The notes: generated by a model not told the origin, from the letters alone. A stretch of DNA of 64,000 nt from Mucilaginibacter aquatilis (GCF_009755275.1 NZ_WQLA01000006.1:62001-126000); one strand, 5' to 3'; positions 37,000 through 46,794 are shown, numbered from the stretch's first letter. Numbers and translations: made by a program.

Positions 37000-39114
37000 T
37001 TATAAGAACTTATAACGGTAATCTTTTACATTGGCCTTATCTTTCAAAGCTTCAATTAAGCGGCCGGTAGCCTGCTGAGTGATTGCTTGTGAAAGCTGTT
37101 GTTTCTCACGAACGGTATTGGTAAGCGCAGGTGGATTCTGGAAACTGTTAAGCGATACCACATAAACACCATGTGAACCATCAATAGGTTTTGAAATTTT
37201 GTTAGGCTGCATACCAAACACAGTACCAATAACTTTATACTCTAATGATAAGCCAGGAATTACCGGGTTAGCAAAAACTATGTTTTCAACAGGAACTGCT
37301 TTGGCTCCGGCTTTTTGAGCAACCTGCGCAATGTTTGAAGCACCATTTAAAGCTGATGACAATTTGCTACTTAGTTGCTTAGCTTTAACCTGAAGTAAAA
37401 CCTCTGGTTTAATTTGATCTTTAACATCAGCTAATGATAAAGTGCCTTCTTCTTTAACTTTAGTTAAGTGAGCAACTACATACTGATCGCCCAGGGTATA
37501 AACCTGGTCAACAAGATCGCCTTTTTCGGCTTTGTTAAACGCCCATTTCACTAATTCACGTGCGTTATCCAATCCCGGAAGCGCTGATGCTGTACCGGTA
37601 ACATCATCGGCATTACGTACGGCAAAACCTTGCTTTTTAGCTTCAGCACCAAAATTATCTTTTGACACGCTACCTAAAAATGCCTGAGCTTTGCTGTAAG
37701 CGCCTGATTGTGTTTTGTTGCTGGCAACTAATGGTTTATCAACTGTAGCCACCTTAACAACTTTTGATGAACCTTTTTGGCTTAACACATTAATTAAGTG
37801 AACGCCAAATTGTGATTCAACAATTTTTAAATCACCAGCCTTGCCGTTAAACGCTGCTTCCTCAAATGATGGAACCATTGCGCCACGACCAAAGGTGCCT
37901 AAGTCGCCACCTTTTTCGCCAGACTGTTTATCTTCTGAAAAGTTTTTAGCCAGTTCGGCAAACGGACGGCCACCTTCAATTAATTTCTTTAATGAATCGG
38001 CATTTGCACGTGCTTTATCAATACCACCGGCGGTAGCTGCACTAATTAATATGTGACGTGCACTAACCGAGTCAGGACCAACGCGGCTATCAACCAGCTT
38101 AGCAATCCTATAGCTGCCGTTGGCAACATATGGGCCGTAAACAAAACCTGGCGCTGCAGTAAACATAACAGAATCAAGCTGAGGCTCTAACTGTCCCTTA
38201 CGCTGGTAAGCCAAAGGTGCTTTATCCTCTGAGTTTACCTGTACAAATAACGAATCATTTGTGCTTGCTTTAAATTCAGGGATTAATTTTTCAACCTGAG
38301 TTTTGATAGCAGCAGTATCTTCTTTTGAAGGTGATGCATTAAAGCTTACATACTCAAAGCTACGAAGCTCCTGAGTGTTTTTAAACTGACCTTTATGCTC
38401 ATCGTAATAAGCCTGGTAGTCGTTATCTGTAATATTTACTTTATTGTCAGCAAGGCTGCTGTAAGGCAATTCTACATAAGTAAACTTAGCCAGTTTGTTT
38501 TTAGCCTCGTAGCTATCTTGTGCCTCAAGCGAGTTAACGTACAAGCCGTTACTTACAAGTGAAAAATACTTTTCGCTTCTTTTACCTTCAATTAATGAAG
38601 CAACAAGGGCATTCCATTGCTGTATCATCGGATCGTTTGGTTTAGCACTCTGCATCTGGCTTAAAAAGTTATTCAACGCCTGACGGTTCAGCTGACCTGT
38701 TTTTTGATCGGTAAAGTACTGGGCAATTTGAGGGCTTACGTTGTTACCGCTAACCATTGACTTGGTCTCATCGGTACCTACAACTATGGCAAGTTTCTCA
38801 AGTTCCTTTTTCAGGATGATTTGGCCAACTGCCTGGTTCCAGGAATTCTCCTGAACGTAATCGGTAATTTGCGGAGTGATGCTGGATTGACCAGATTGCT
38901 GCATAAACATTTCGGTGTTTTGCTTCACCTTGTCCATGTACTGCTCGTAGGCAATTTTTTCGCCGGCAACCTCGCCTAATGTATTGCGGTCGCCACTCAT
39001 AAACGAGCGTCCGTATGTAATTACTTCACCTGCAATAAAGGCAAAAAGCGCAACGCCAATGATCACGACCAAAATCGTGCCCATACGCTCGCGCAAAAAA
39101 CTCATGATACCCAT
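37000..39114 (-). CDS. Membrane-anchored periplasmic foldase (SurA_N / PpiC, PpiD-like)
   Basis: An N-terminal membrane anchor (MGTILVVIIGVALFAFIAGEV, split, residues about 11-32) leads to a SurA-like N-terminal chaperone domain (about 35-250) and a parvulin PPIase domain (about 345-450) with VSARHILISA, GGDLGTFGRGAMVPSFEEAAF and SQFGVHLINV. A second, weaker PPIC-like half follows (about 560-700). It should assist folding of exported outer-membrane proteins. The neighbours lptC, an outer-membrane protein and coaX recall a common Bacteroidota gene order, with the protein-folding and LPS genes side by side. Confidence 0.92.
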   Translation of the reverse strand: MGIMSFLRERMGTILVVIIGVALFAFIAGEVITYGRSFMSGDRNTLGEVAGEKIAYEQYMDKVKQNTEMFMQQSGQSSITPQITDYVQENSWNQAVGQIILKKELEKLAIVVGTDETKSMVSGNNVSPQIAQYFTDQKTGQLNRQALNNFLSQMQSAKPNDPMIQQWNALVASLIEGKRSEKYFSLVSNGLYVNSLEAQDSYEAKNKLAKFTYVELPYSSLADNKVNITDNDYQAYYDEHKGQFKNTQELRSFEYVSFNASPSKEDTAAIKTQVEKLIPEFKASTNDSLFVQVNSEDKAPLAYQRKGQLEPQLDSVMFTAAPGFVYGPYVANGSYRIAKLVDSRVGPDSVSARHILISAATAGGIDKARANADSLKKLIEGGRPFAELAKNFSEDKQSGEKGGDLGTFGRGAMVPSFEEAAFNGKAGDLKIVESQFGVHLINVLSQKGSSKVVKVATVDKPLVASNKTQSGAYSKAQAFLGSVSKDNFGAEAKKQGFAVRNADDVTGTASALPGLDNARELVKWAFNKAEKGDLVDQVYTLGDQYVVAHLTKVKEEGTLSLADVKDQIKPEVLLQVKAKQLSSKLSSALNGASNIAQVAQKAGAKAVPVENIVFANPVIPGLSLEYKVIGTVFGMQPNKISKPIDGSHGVYVVSLNSFQNPPALTNTVREKQQLSQAITQQATGRLIEALKDKANVKDYRYKFL

Positions 39115-39195
39115 ATAACCTATAAAAAATAAATTTTACTTCTTTTAAAAGAGGGCGCAAGATACAATTTTTACTAAAAAATTGCGAAACAAAAA

Positions 39196-39795
39196 TTACT
39201 GCCCAAAGTTTTGATTGACTGGAATTTGACCGGTGGTATTCTTGATGGTCCAGGGGTACATACTTTCGTTGGTATTTGCACCCGTTCCGTATAGTATTGT
39301 ACCATCGGCAAAACTTAATTGAACGGGTTTGTTAGAGTAAATTGTTTTTTTACCCATATCCCAAAAAAGCTCGTCAGATTTAAAAGTTTCGCCTTGTGCA
39401 TTTTTGGCTACCACATTTCTGCGCAGCTCAATTATATTTTCATTTTCACGCCGTATGCCATACTCAGCCGTAATTTCGCCATCCTGTTTACGGTTTGCAT
39501 CGTAAGAAGTGATCTTAACTCCCTTAGGCATTTCCTGATAATGCTTTTCGTTATACTCAAGCATTAACGGGCTTGTTAAATGAAACTTTACTTTGCTCGA
39601 ATCGCTCGTTATAATATCAAGGCCGGTAGTAGTGCTTACAGGTTTGCTAACCTCCTGCGCCGAAATTTTCTGAATGGCTTTCAGGTCGTTTTCACAAGAG
39701 CTAAACAATACTACCGCGGTTAAGGCAAACAGCATGCAGCTCCTTAGCAAAGGACTGGTATTAATCAAACTTGTATTTACGGAACCAGATGTCAT
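39196..39795 (-). CDS. lptC: LPS export protein LptC (lipoprotein form)
   Basis: A 199-residue protein with a signal peptide ending LFSSC (Cys34), then the LptC-like beta-jellyroll: TGLDIITSDSSKVKFHLTSP, EYGIRRENENIIELRRNVVA and SDELFWDMGKKTIYSNKPVQ. It bridges the LPS transporter and the periplasmic bridge. The ATG at 39795 overlaps the upstream outer-membrane gene by 35 bases and gives a charged n-region; a later ATG (39735) would leave the signal with no positive charge, so the longer start is kept. Lipid anchoring of LptC is common in this phylum. Confidence 0.85.
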   Translation of the reverse strand: MTSGSVNTSLINTSPLLRSCMLFALTAVVLFSSCENDLKAIQKISAQEVSKPVSTTTGLDIITSDSSKVKFHLTSPLMLEYNEKHYQEMPKGVKITSYDANRKQDGEITAEYGIRRENENIIELRRNVVAKNAQGETFKSDELFWDMGKKTIYSNKPVQLSFADGTILYGTGANTNESMYPWTIKNTTGQIPVNQNFGQ

Positions 39796-41086
39796 TAAGC
39801 GTGAAGCCTATGTGAATATTGAAGAAGTTTTCTTTAATCAGATTGTTTGTTAAAGTACCACGCTGACCATATTCGGCAGCGATGTTTATTTTATAAAACG
39901 TACCACCATTTGGTGCTAAAGGCAAACCTAAACCAAACGTTCCGGCGTACTGATTAATATTTGTATTAGCAACGTTGATATAGGTTTTATCGTATCTGAA
40001 ACCTAAACGATAATCAATTAAAGCAAAATAATTATGTAATGCATTTCCGTTAGGCGTAAACTGACCGCCAACGTTTAGGGTTTGGCTATTACGCAACACT
40101 TCGCTACTGTTTGGTATGCTTAGTTTTGACCAGTTGCCAATGCTATAATCAGCACCAATTAAAAACTTTCCATCTTTTTGGAATGATATACCAAAGTGAT
40201 GCATTAAAGGCAACTTAATTTTACCATCATTAAGCACCTGGTTTGAAAGTGTATCAAGCGCTGCAGACTCATCACCCTGCGCTGATGTTTTATACTGGCT
40301 TACTATGTTCGTTACCTTTGAGTTTAACGTACTTGATGCCGAACCTGAGTAACCAAAAACAAGATGTTGCTCGCGCTCATCGCCAAAATCAAAGTTAACT
40401 TGTGTACCGTAATCAAAGTTTACGCCGCCTATGCTGTTGCTACGTTCGCTACGTGAGTTAAGATTGTTGCCAATAGAAGGTATTTCGGTTGAACGGAACT
40501 TGCGCAGGTTACCAAAAATGTAAGAAACGTTACCGCCAAAAGATATGTGCCTGCCAATGCCAAACCCATAACCGGCGTAAGCTTTTGATAGGCCTCCATC
40601 GCCACTGTATATGTAATTAACGGCACTAGTATCGGCCGGACTGCCGGTACCGAAGTTGGGTATGCTTTGGCGATAATTGTAACCCAGCTCAGAATATGGT
40701 ACCAAACCAAAACTCAAAGCCGAGCGCTTGCTCACCGGCGCAGCAAAATTAAAGTGACTAAGCCTGAAGTTACCGTTCCGTTGGCTGCTAACAGCGTTTT
40801 GTTTAAGTGTTGAAAAACTACCTAAAACACCAATATCAATTGTTGTAAGATTGATAGAACCGTAAGACGCAGGATTTTGCAGATTGATGGTATTGTAGCC
40901 ATTAATTTTATTTATAGCGGTTGATATACCACCCATAGCACGGGTTTGCGGCAGCAGGCCGGTATTAATATCACCCAGGCCAAACTGTGAGTATGGCGAA
41001 CTGGTGGTGGCGGTTGACTGCGCCATTGCACCCAGGGCAACTGTGGTAAATAAAAAAGTAAAACCTGCTCTTATATGCTTAATCAT
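39761..41086 (-). CDS. Outer-membrane beta-barrel protein of unknown function
   Basis: A signal peptide (to ALGAMAQ, about residue 22) precedes a 441-residue beta-barrel with many short alternating strands and an aromatic residue at the C-terminus (FRKYKFD). The start SPYSQFGLGDINTGLLPQTRAMGGIS recalls FadL/OMPP1-like porins. It probably forms a channel in the outer membrane. It overlaps coaX by eight bases and lptC by 35, so translation of these genes is likely coupled. Confidence 0.8.
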   Translation of the reverse strand: MIKHIRAGFTFLFTTVALGAMAQSTATTSSPYSQFGLGDINTGLLPQTRAMGGISTAINKINGYNTINLQNPASYGSINLTTIDIGVLGSFSTLKQNAVSSQRNGNFRLSHFNFAAPVSKRSALSFGLVPYSELGYNYRQSIPNFGTGSPADTSAVNYIYSGDGGLSKAYAGYGFGIGRHISFGGNVSYIFGNLRKFRSTEIPSIGNNLNSRSERSNSIGGVNFDYGTQVNFDFGDEREQHLVFGYSGSASSTLNSKVTNIVSQYKTSAQGDESAALDTLSNQVLNDGKIKLPLMHHFGISFQKDGKFLIGADYSIGNWSKLSIPNSSEVLRNSQTLNVGGQFTPNGNALHNYFALIDYRLGFRYDKTYINVANTNINQYAGTFGLGLPLAPNGGTFYKINIAAEYGQRGTLTNNLIKENFFNIHIGFTLNDIWFRKYKFD

Positions 41087-41822
41087 TATGCTCTTGTATA
41101 GCTGCGTTCAATCCTTTGAGAACCAGGTACGGTTCAGTTTTAATATAGCCGGCAAAGATGCTGTTTTTTAGTACAGTATCCAAAAAAACACTATCGCCGC
41201 CTGTTAGTATAATATTGAGGCTTTCTGCCTGCTTGCTGTAGCTTTGTATAAACCCCAGCACTTCGTATAAAATGCCGTTTTGCACACCCGAACGTATGGC
41301 CGTTACGGTATCATCGCCATAAAATTTATCAAACCCGGCATCAGCTTCAACCTGTGGCAAAACGGATGTATAGTGTTGCAATGCTTTAAACCGCATTTGT
41401 AAACCTGGTGATATGCTCCCACCATAGTAATTACCGGCGGCATCTATACCATCATAGGTTATGCAGGTTCCGGCATCTATAACCAGGCAATCACTACCGG
41501 GGTAGAGGCTTTTTGCACCTAAAACTGCTGCCAGCCTATCGGCTCCCAATGTTTGTGGTGTGCGGTAATGGTTATGTATGCCATAAGCCATCTCGCGGTT
41601 AAAATACGTCACCTTGCAGCGTTGCTCTAAATAGCCAACCCAAGGCTCAACTTCCTTTTTTACAGTTGATATAATGGCACTGGTGATGTAGTAGTTAATA
41701 AAGAGATGACCAAGATCATCATCCATAACTACCGGGTAATGCCCCGCTCCTACTAATTCCTCACCGTCAAAAACAGCAATTTTGGTAAGCGTGTTACCAA
41801 TATCGATTACCAGTTGGGCCAT
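41079..41822 (-). CDS. coaX: Type III pantothenate kinase
   Basis: It phosphorylates pantothenate, the first step of coenzyme A synthesis. The ASKHA-fold marks are DIGNTLTKIAVFDG (phosphate 1 loop, residues 7-20), GADRLAAVLGA and the DAGTCITYDG loop, followed by GGSISPGLQMR. The length of 247 is normal. Its stop overlaps the following outer-membrane gene by eight bases, and its ATG directly abuts the purQ stop, so purQ, coaX and the next genes form one tight minus-strand operon. Confidence 0.95.
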   Translation of the reverse strand: MAQLVIDIGNTLTKIAVFDGEELVGAGHYPVVMDDDLGHLFINYYITSAIISTVKKEVEPWVGYLEQRCKVTYFNREMAYGIHNHYRTPQTLGADRLAAVLGAKSLYPGSDCLVIDAGTCITYDGIDAAGNYYGGSISPGLQMRFKALQHYTSVLPQVEADAGFDKFYGDDTVTAIRSGVQNGILYEVLGFIQSYSKQAESLNIILTGGDSVFLDTVLKNSIFAGYIKTEPYLVLKGLNAAIQEHND

Positions 41823-42515
41823 TTAGGCTTTAACCAGGCTCAGTATTGATTCAAAAATTGCCAGGCCGTCTTCATTAGCCAACAATGTATCGGCAGCACG
41901 CTCAGGGTGAGGCATCATACCAAATACGTTGCGGTTTAGGTTACATACACCCGCAATGTTCTCTAATGATCCGTTAGGGTTGGCTTCGTCGGTTATATTA
42001 CCGGCCTCGTCGCTATAACGGAATAAAATCTGGTCGTTATCTTTTAATGATTGTAAGGTATCGGCATCAGCAAAGTAATTACCCTCACCGTGGGCAATAG
42101 GAATTTTAAGCGCTTTTTGCTCGTCAATTTGTGACGTAATAAGTGAATTTTTAGTTTGCGATACCAGGAAGGTATTACGGCAAATAAATTTGCGCTGTTT
42201 ATTATGTAATAATGCCCCCGGTACTAAACCTGCTTCGGCCAGTATTTGGAAACCATTACAAATGCCCATTACGTAACCACCTTTAGCAGCGAATTGAATA
42301 ACCTCCTGCATAATAGGCGAAAACCGGGCAATAGCGCCAGAACGCAGGTAATCACCAAAAGAGAAACCGCCCGGAAGAATTACCATGTCAACGCCTTGTA
42401 GATCATGGTCTTTGTGCCATAGGCGAACCACCTGCTGACCCATAACTTTTTCCAAAACGTAGATGATATCTTCGTCGCAATTTGAGCCGGGGAATATAAC
42501 TACACCAAATTTCAT
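41823..42515 (-). CDS. purQ: Phosphoribosylformylglycinamidine synthase subunit PurQ
   Basis: The glutamine amidotransferase subunit of the fourth step in purine synthesis. The class I triad is visible: Cys in MGICNGFQIL, and His/Glu in MMPHPERAAD. Conserved PGGFSFGDYLRSGAIAR marks the family. The length of 230 is normal. purL and purS are not in the window. Its -7 box (42520-42527) ends four bases before the ATG, so a leaderless mRNA is possible. Confidence 0.96.
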   Translation of the reverse strand: MKFGVVIFPGSNCDEDIIYVLEKVMGQQVVRLWHKDHDLQGVDMVILPGGFSFGDYLRSGAIARFSPIMQEVIQFAAKGGYVMGICNGFQILAEAGLVPGALLHNKQRKFICRNTFLVSQTKNSLITSQIDEQKALKIPIAHGEGNYFADADTLQSLKDNDQILFRYSDEAGNITDEANPNGSLENIAGVCNLNRNVFGMMPHPERAADTLLANEDGLAIFESILSLVKA

Positions 42516-42519
42516 GCTA

Positions 42520-42527
42520 CAAAGCTA
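42520..42527 (-). promoter_or_regulatory. -7 promoter box directly before purQ
   Basis: The minus strand reads TAGCTTTG (TAnnTTTG) four bases before the purQ ATG. No -33 TTG is seen at the usual distance. Confidence 0.45.
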
Positions 42528-42560
42528 ATATAACCGCTTGAACATGAACGAATGTAAAAG

Positions 42561-43556
42561 TTAAAAAGTGTTAAACTGGAAGTAAATTATACTGGTAATC
42601 AGTAAAAAAAACAGCGTTTCATACATCCAGCGCTTGCTTGCGTACAAAAAATAATAGGCAAAAAATATTGCAGCGGGTACCACGCATAGTATAAAATGGC
42701 TTAACCCAAACATTGGCCGCACGTAATATGATACCGATGCAATAAGTACCATGAAGAAAAACAGCTGAAACGCTTTGCGTATAAGCACGTAACTTTTAAA
42801 GAAGTTTTCCTGCAGTTTGAGGGTTCCTAAAACAAATATGGCTATAACCGGAATAAGCGACAGGAAGTCGTACTTATCTAAAACCTGCGGCCCCGCAAAC
42901 TTGGCACCCAAGGGTAGCCATATTCTATACAGGTAAGGCAACTTATCGGTAAGGTAATATACGACGCCAATAAAGAAAAAGATGGTAAGGTAACCTATTA
43001 GCGTAGCCGCCCATTCGCGCCAATCAAACGGACGAAAAATGATCAAACCTATCCACACCACGGCCAAAAAGTAGGTAAACGGAAAATATAATAGCGAACC
43101 TACTGCCACCAGCATACCCAGGTCATAAGCCAGAGCTTTTGAGTCGTCAGTTTTGTAAAGCTCAAACAGCTTAAACAACATCCAAATGATTACAAAATTG
43201 CACAATAAAGGTGCACTTAAAACCAAAAATGGTGTAAAAAGACCCGATAGTACTACGTACATTAAAGCAGGTAAAAAGCTGGGCCGCCCTAAAAGATTGT
43301 AGGCGTTAATTAAATAATTAATTAATATAGCCTGTATAAGCACAACCAGTGCCGCACCCCAAATGCTTAAGTAAGCGGGCAGGGTTTTAACAATTGCTAA
43401 CGGAAGTAGTGCTCTAAAAAAAGGCTCGGCTAATTGTAATGGGTATTCGTCCGGAACGGCATCACCAAATAGCAGATAAGCTCCCCGCAAAATAATTAGC
43501 AGTAATGCCAGCCACAAAATATTAAGCGGATTAAACCTCCTGAAAATATCAATCAT
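42561..43556 (-). CDS. DUF6427-type polytopic membrane protein
   Basis: A 331-residue protein with about nine or ten membrane helices spread evenly along its length. The start MIDIFRRFNPLNILWLALLL and the FRPFDWREWAATLIGYLTIFF region fit the DUF6427 family of Bacteroidota. There are no obvious catalytic motifs. ATG 43556 is preferred, since the 11 codons before it (from 43589) add nothing typical. It follows the glycosyltransferase gene at 43596 by 39 bases. Its role is unknown; membrane glycan handling is only a guess. Confidence 0.8.
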   Translation of the reverse strand: MIDIFRRFNPLNILWLALLLIILRGAYLLFGDAVPDEYPLQLAEPFFRALLPLAIVKTLPAYLSIWGAALVVLIQAILINYLINAYNLLGRPSFLPALMYVVLSGLFTPFLVLSAPLLCNFVIIWMLFKLFELYKTDDSKALAYDLGMLVAVGSLLYFPFTYFLAVVWIGLIIFRPFDWREWAATLIGYLTIFFFIGVVYYLTDKLPYLYRIWLPLGAKFAGPQVLDKYDFLSLIPVIAIFVLGTLKLQENFFKSYVLIRKAFQLFFFMVLIASVSYYVRPMFGLSHFILCVVPAAIFFAYYFLYASKRWMYETLFFLLITSIIYFQFNTF

Positions 43557-43595
43557 GCACGCCTGAATTTCAACAGGCAATATTATCAAAAATAT

Positions 43596-44600
43596 TTAAG
43601 CTAAAACAGCCTGCGGACGCGTATATTTCTTAACCATGTCCTCAACAATTTGTGCAGTTTCATCAGGAAAATCAACCTTAATTTGATTACTGCTTTGGAT
43701 CCAGTTTTTTATGTGGGGTATGGCATGGCTGTTAATACTTGCAATTACAGGTACCCCAAGTTTTGATGCTGCCAGTGCGTTACAGCGTTGCTCATACTGA
43801 CCGCTCATAGGCACCATCATCACCTTTTTTTGCAGGAAGAGCGCCTCGGCAGGTCCTTCAAAACCGCCGCCGGTAAGCAAACCCTCACAACTGGCCATGC
43901 TTTGATTAAACTTTAAATTATCAATTGGGCAAATATGTATGTTACCGGTTTGGTAAGGCTTTTTTTGTCGTTTAGAAAATATATGCCACTCCACTTCGCT
44001 TACCTGACTTAACATTTTTACCAGCGTTTTATCATCATATGCAGGCAAATAAACGGTGTAATGACCTTTATTGCAAGGCTCCAGCTGGCGTATTTCACTC
44101 CGAATAACAGGGGTGTGAATGAAAGAATCGTATCTATCGAAATGAAAACCTATGTGGTGTGTGGTAGGCGAATAATATTTGAACAGCCATTCGGCATAAT
44201 TCCAGCGGGCCGGGCGGGGAGTATTAGGCGAAATAAATGAACACTGGTGGCTTAACGACACTGATGGTATACCTTGCAAACGGCAGGCCCAGGCACTTAC
44301 AGGTTCAAAATCATTTATAATGAGGTCATATTGTTTAAGCGGTAGGTTATGAATATCGCGGTATAACTGCCACAGGTTCATGCGCTTATACGTTTCCCAT
44401 TTATCAACGCCACCCTTTTTACCAAACACAAAGCTAAAGCCGTGAAACTGATGTTTCAGCGGTTGTGATAATGACACTTCGGCCTCAGTGCCGCTTACAA
44501 TCAAATCTAATTCGCCATACTGCTGTAATAAAGGCACAATTTCACGCGCACGACTAATGTGTCCATTTCCTGTACCTTGTATGCCAAAAAGTATTTTCAT
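43596..44600 (-). CDS. Glycosyltransferase of the GT28-like GT-B group
   Basis: The N-terminus ILFGIQGTGNGHISRAREIV is the Gly-rich loop of MurG/UGT-like transferases, and the second domain has LLTGGGFEGPAEALFLQKKV, the nucleotide-sugar binding GGG-E segment. The length of 334 is typical. It should move a sugar from a nucleotide donor to a lipid or glycan acceptor on the cytoplasmic side. The exact donor cannot be inferred. It is the downstream end of the glycan block. A possible -7 box, TATATTTG, lies at 44628-44635 on the minus strand. Confidence 0.83.
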   Translation of the reverse strand: MKILFGIQGTGNGHISRAREIVPLLQQYGELDLIVSGTEAEVSLSQPLKHQFHGFSFVFGKKGGVDKWETYKRMNLWQLYRDIHNLPLKQYDLIINDFEPVSAWACRLQGIPSVSLSHQCSFISPNTPRPARWNYAEWLFKYYSPTTHHIGFHFDRYDSFIHTPVIRSEIRQLEPCNKGHYTVYLPAYDDKTLVKMLSQVSEVEWHIFSKRQKKPYQTGNIHICPIDNLKFNQSMASCEGLLTGGGFEGPAEALFLQKKVMMVPMSGQYEQRCNALAASKLGVPVIASINSHAIPHIKNWIQSSNQIKVDFPDETAQIVEDMVKKYTRPQAVLA

Positions 44601-44627
44601 TATAACTTAAAGCAGATGCCGCTTTAG

Positions 44628-44635
44628 CAAATATA
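44628..44635 (-). promoter_or_regulatory. Possible -7 box for the GT-B glycosyltransferase
   Basis: The minus strand reads TATATTTG, matching TAnnTTTG, 27 bases before the ATG at 44600. Confidence 0.4.
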
Positions 44636-44701
44636 AACGGGTTTTGCATTAAAGCGTTTGCAATAGTATAAACTTACTTTTAACAAACCATAACTTATAT
44701 G

Positions 44702-45454
44702 TTAATCATTTGTACGGCGATGCAGTAGCCAGTACCAACCCAGGTTAAAGGCAATAACCGCATGATTAAAAATAGTAGGCAATAACCCGTAATGCTTGCG
44801 CATGATATCGAAGCGTTCCATCAAACTTTGGCGATGCTTCTTTTTAGACATGCCTCCTACCAGATATTTAGCCACGTAGCGATTAACATTCACTATTTTC
44901 TTCGCCTTTTTGGCGGCCTGCAGTATCCAATCAATATCAGCACTTAGCTGGTATTTAAGGTTGTAAGGTTGTACCAACGCACACTTTATGTAAATGGCTT
45001 GGTGGCTGATGCTCATGCCATACCTAAAATCTTCAAACCCAAATTGCTTTGGAGCCTTGTGGCGACGTTGGCCCAGGTTGTTCCCGGCCTCGTCCATCAT
45101 TTCGGTTTCGCCATAGTAAATATCGGCATCGGGTGCCGTAGAAAAAACCTGCTCAACAGTATCAGGCGCGTAAAAAGTATCGCCCGAGTTCATAAAAATT
45201 ACATAATCACCTGTAGCTAAAGCCAGACCTTTATTCATGGCATCGTAAATGCCATTGTCTTTCTCGCTTATAAGCGTGGCTATTTTGTCTTTATATCGAT
45301 AGATAATCTCACGCGTGCCATCAGTAGACAAGCCATCCACAACAATGTACTCAATGTTAGTGTAAGTTTGATTAATTACCGATTGAAGTGTGCGTTCAAT
45401 GTGCTGCACGTTATTGTATACAATGGTAATAACACTAAGCTTGGAGTTAAACAT
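44702..45454 (-). CDS. Glycosyltransferase family 2
   Basis: A single GT-A domain: LSVITIVYNNVQHIERTLQS at the start, VDGLSTDGT, and the DXD-like site FMNSGDTFY, with DIDWILQAAK in the acceptor region. Length about 250. It should add a sugar in surface glycan synthesis. The ATG at 45454 fits the domain start; an upstream in-frame ATG (45481) adds a basic leader of nine residues and overlaps the upstream gene by 35 bases. The upstream GT4 gene overlaps by eight bases, so the two are coupled. Confidence 0.9.
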   Translation of the reverse strand: MFNSKLSVITIVYNNVQHIERTLQSVINQTYTNIEYIVVDGLSTDGTREIIYRYKDKIATLISEKDNGIYDAMNKGLALATGDYVIFMNSGDTFYAPDTVEQVFSTAPDADIYYGETEMMDEAGNNLGQRRHKAPKQFGFEDFRYGMSISHQAIYIKCALVQPYNLKYQLSADIDWILQAAKKAKKIVNVNRYVAKYLVGGMSKKKHRQSLMERFDIMRKHYGLLPTIFNHAVIAFNLGWYWLLHRRTND

Positions 45455-46739
45455 GCGGCCCTTCCTCCTGCGTTTTGCCAAGAACTCGGTTGTACAATTG
45501 CAGGTGCTTTTGCGCTATCACCTGTTCTGAAAACTTTTCCATTACCGTTTGCCGGGACTGTTGTTGCAGCATATTTCTATCAGGATGATGAATTACCCAA
45601 TCCATCCCATCGGCAAAACTTTCAGATGAACGGTATTCGGCCAGGTAGCCGTTGTAACCGTGTTCAACCATATTGGGTATGCCGCCCGTAGTAAAAGCAA
45701 CCACCGGTGTTCCGCACGACAGGCTTTCCATCACGGTATAAGGCAAATTATCTTCTAACGACGGAATCAAAAAAACATCTGCCGCGGCATAGCAATTAGC
45801 CAGCTTTTCATCATCATTTATAGTTCCTAAAAAGTTAGTCGTGAACGGAAACTCGGGTACGTTCTTCGCATCGCGGTTGCCAAACACCACCAGCTCCACG
45901 TTATCAGCTTTTGCACCTAGACGGGTTTTAAGCAGCTCGAGGCTTTCCATCAGGTAGCTGGCCCCCTTATGCAGATCTTTACGCGAAGGCATAAATCCGG
46001 TGAGGAAAATAAACTTTTCTTCAGGCAGGCCTAATTTACGTTTGGCTTCGGCTTTGTCAATCGGCCTGAAAACATCTGTTTCGAGCGTATTCGGAATTTG
46101 CACGGCAGGTTTATTGTGCATCAAACTGCTTTTCAAAACTGAATCGAGCATCCACGAACTGGGTGCTACCACATTAATGTTTAGCTGCTTGTAAGCCTCA
46201 TTTTTTTGTTCCCAAATTTTGTGCGAAACATCATTAGCGTCCGGATTTTTAAGCAATGGACAATGGCCGCATTCGCGCAGAAAATGATCGCAAGTGTAAC
46301 GTACGTGGCAGCCACCGGTAAAGGCATTGCTATCGTGAAAAGTCCAAACGATGGGCTTGTTAAGTTTAGCCAGCTCGGCTAAATGTGCCGGGTTTAAAAA
46401 ACTGTGATTAATCCAGTGCAGGTGTATCACATCGGCTGCTTTAACATCAGGTTGGTTAATAACCGACCGCCCGAACCAGGTGAATGAAAACGGCGTACGC
46501 TTGCTGGGGTTAAGCACACGCTTAGCCAATATCCGTTCGGCAATAATTGTAGCGGCTGTATATGCCTTTTGTATAATGTTGGAGTTAAAAGTTAGTATTG
46601 ATGGGTTTTTACCAAACTTGTAATGCACCACTACTTTCGAATCTATCCCCTCAGCAAGCAAAGCCCGGTTCAACCTCAAACAGGCCCGGCCGGCTCCGCC
46701 ATTACCATCATACGTGTTTATGTGCACCACCTTTAACAT
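45447..46739 (-). CDS. Glycosyltransferase family 4 (GT-B)
   Basis: A 430-residue retaining GT-B transferase. The N-terminal VVHINTYDGNGGAGRACLRL is the Gly-rich loop, a Cys-containing insert HVRYTCDHFLRECGHCPLL follows, and the C-terminal donor site carries LIPSLEDNLPYTVMESLSCG with the catalytic Glu motif. It likely adds a sugar to the repeat unit. The Cys insert (four Cys) may bind a metal and is not universal in GT4. The first gene of its minus-strand unit, with a -7 box (46745-46752) only five bases before the ATG. Confidence 0.92.
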   Translation of the reverse strand: MLKVVHINTYDGNGGAGRACLRLNRALLAEGIDSKVVVHYKFGKNPSILTFNSNIIQKAYTAATIIAERILAKRVLNPSKRTPFSFTWFGRSVINQPDVKAADVIHLHWINHSFLNPAHLAELAKLNKPIVWTFHDSNAFTGGCHVRYTCDHFLRECGHCPLLKNPDANDVSHKIWEQKNEAYKQLNINVVAPSSWMLDSVLKSSLMHNKPAVQIPNTLETDVFRPIDKAEAKRKLGLPEEKFIFLTGFMPSRKDLHKGASYLMESLELLKTRLGAKADNVELVVFGNRDAKNVPEFPFTTNFLGTINDDEKLANCYAAADVFLIPSLEDNLPYTVMESLSCGTPVVAFTTGGIPNMVEHGYNGYLAEYRSSESFADGMDWVIHHPDRNMLQQQSRQTVMEKFSEQVIAQKHLQLYNRVLGKTQEEGPHV

Positions 46740-46744
46740 GGCTT

Positions 46745-46752
46745 CAAAAATA
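46745..46752 (-). promoter_or_regulatory. -7 promoter box directly before the GT4 gene
   Basis: The minus strand reads TATTTTTG (TAnnTTTG), five bases before the ATG at 46739. No clear -33 element. Confidence 0.4.
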
Positions 46753-46794
46753 CATTTTATCAGTACTTAAAATTGATTCTCATTCATTATTTAA

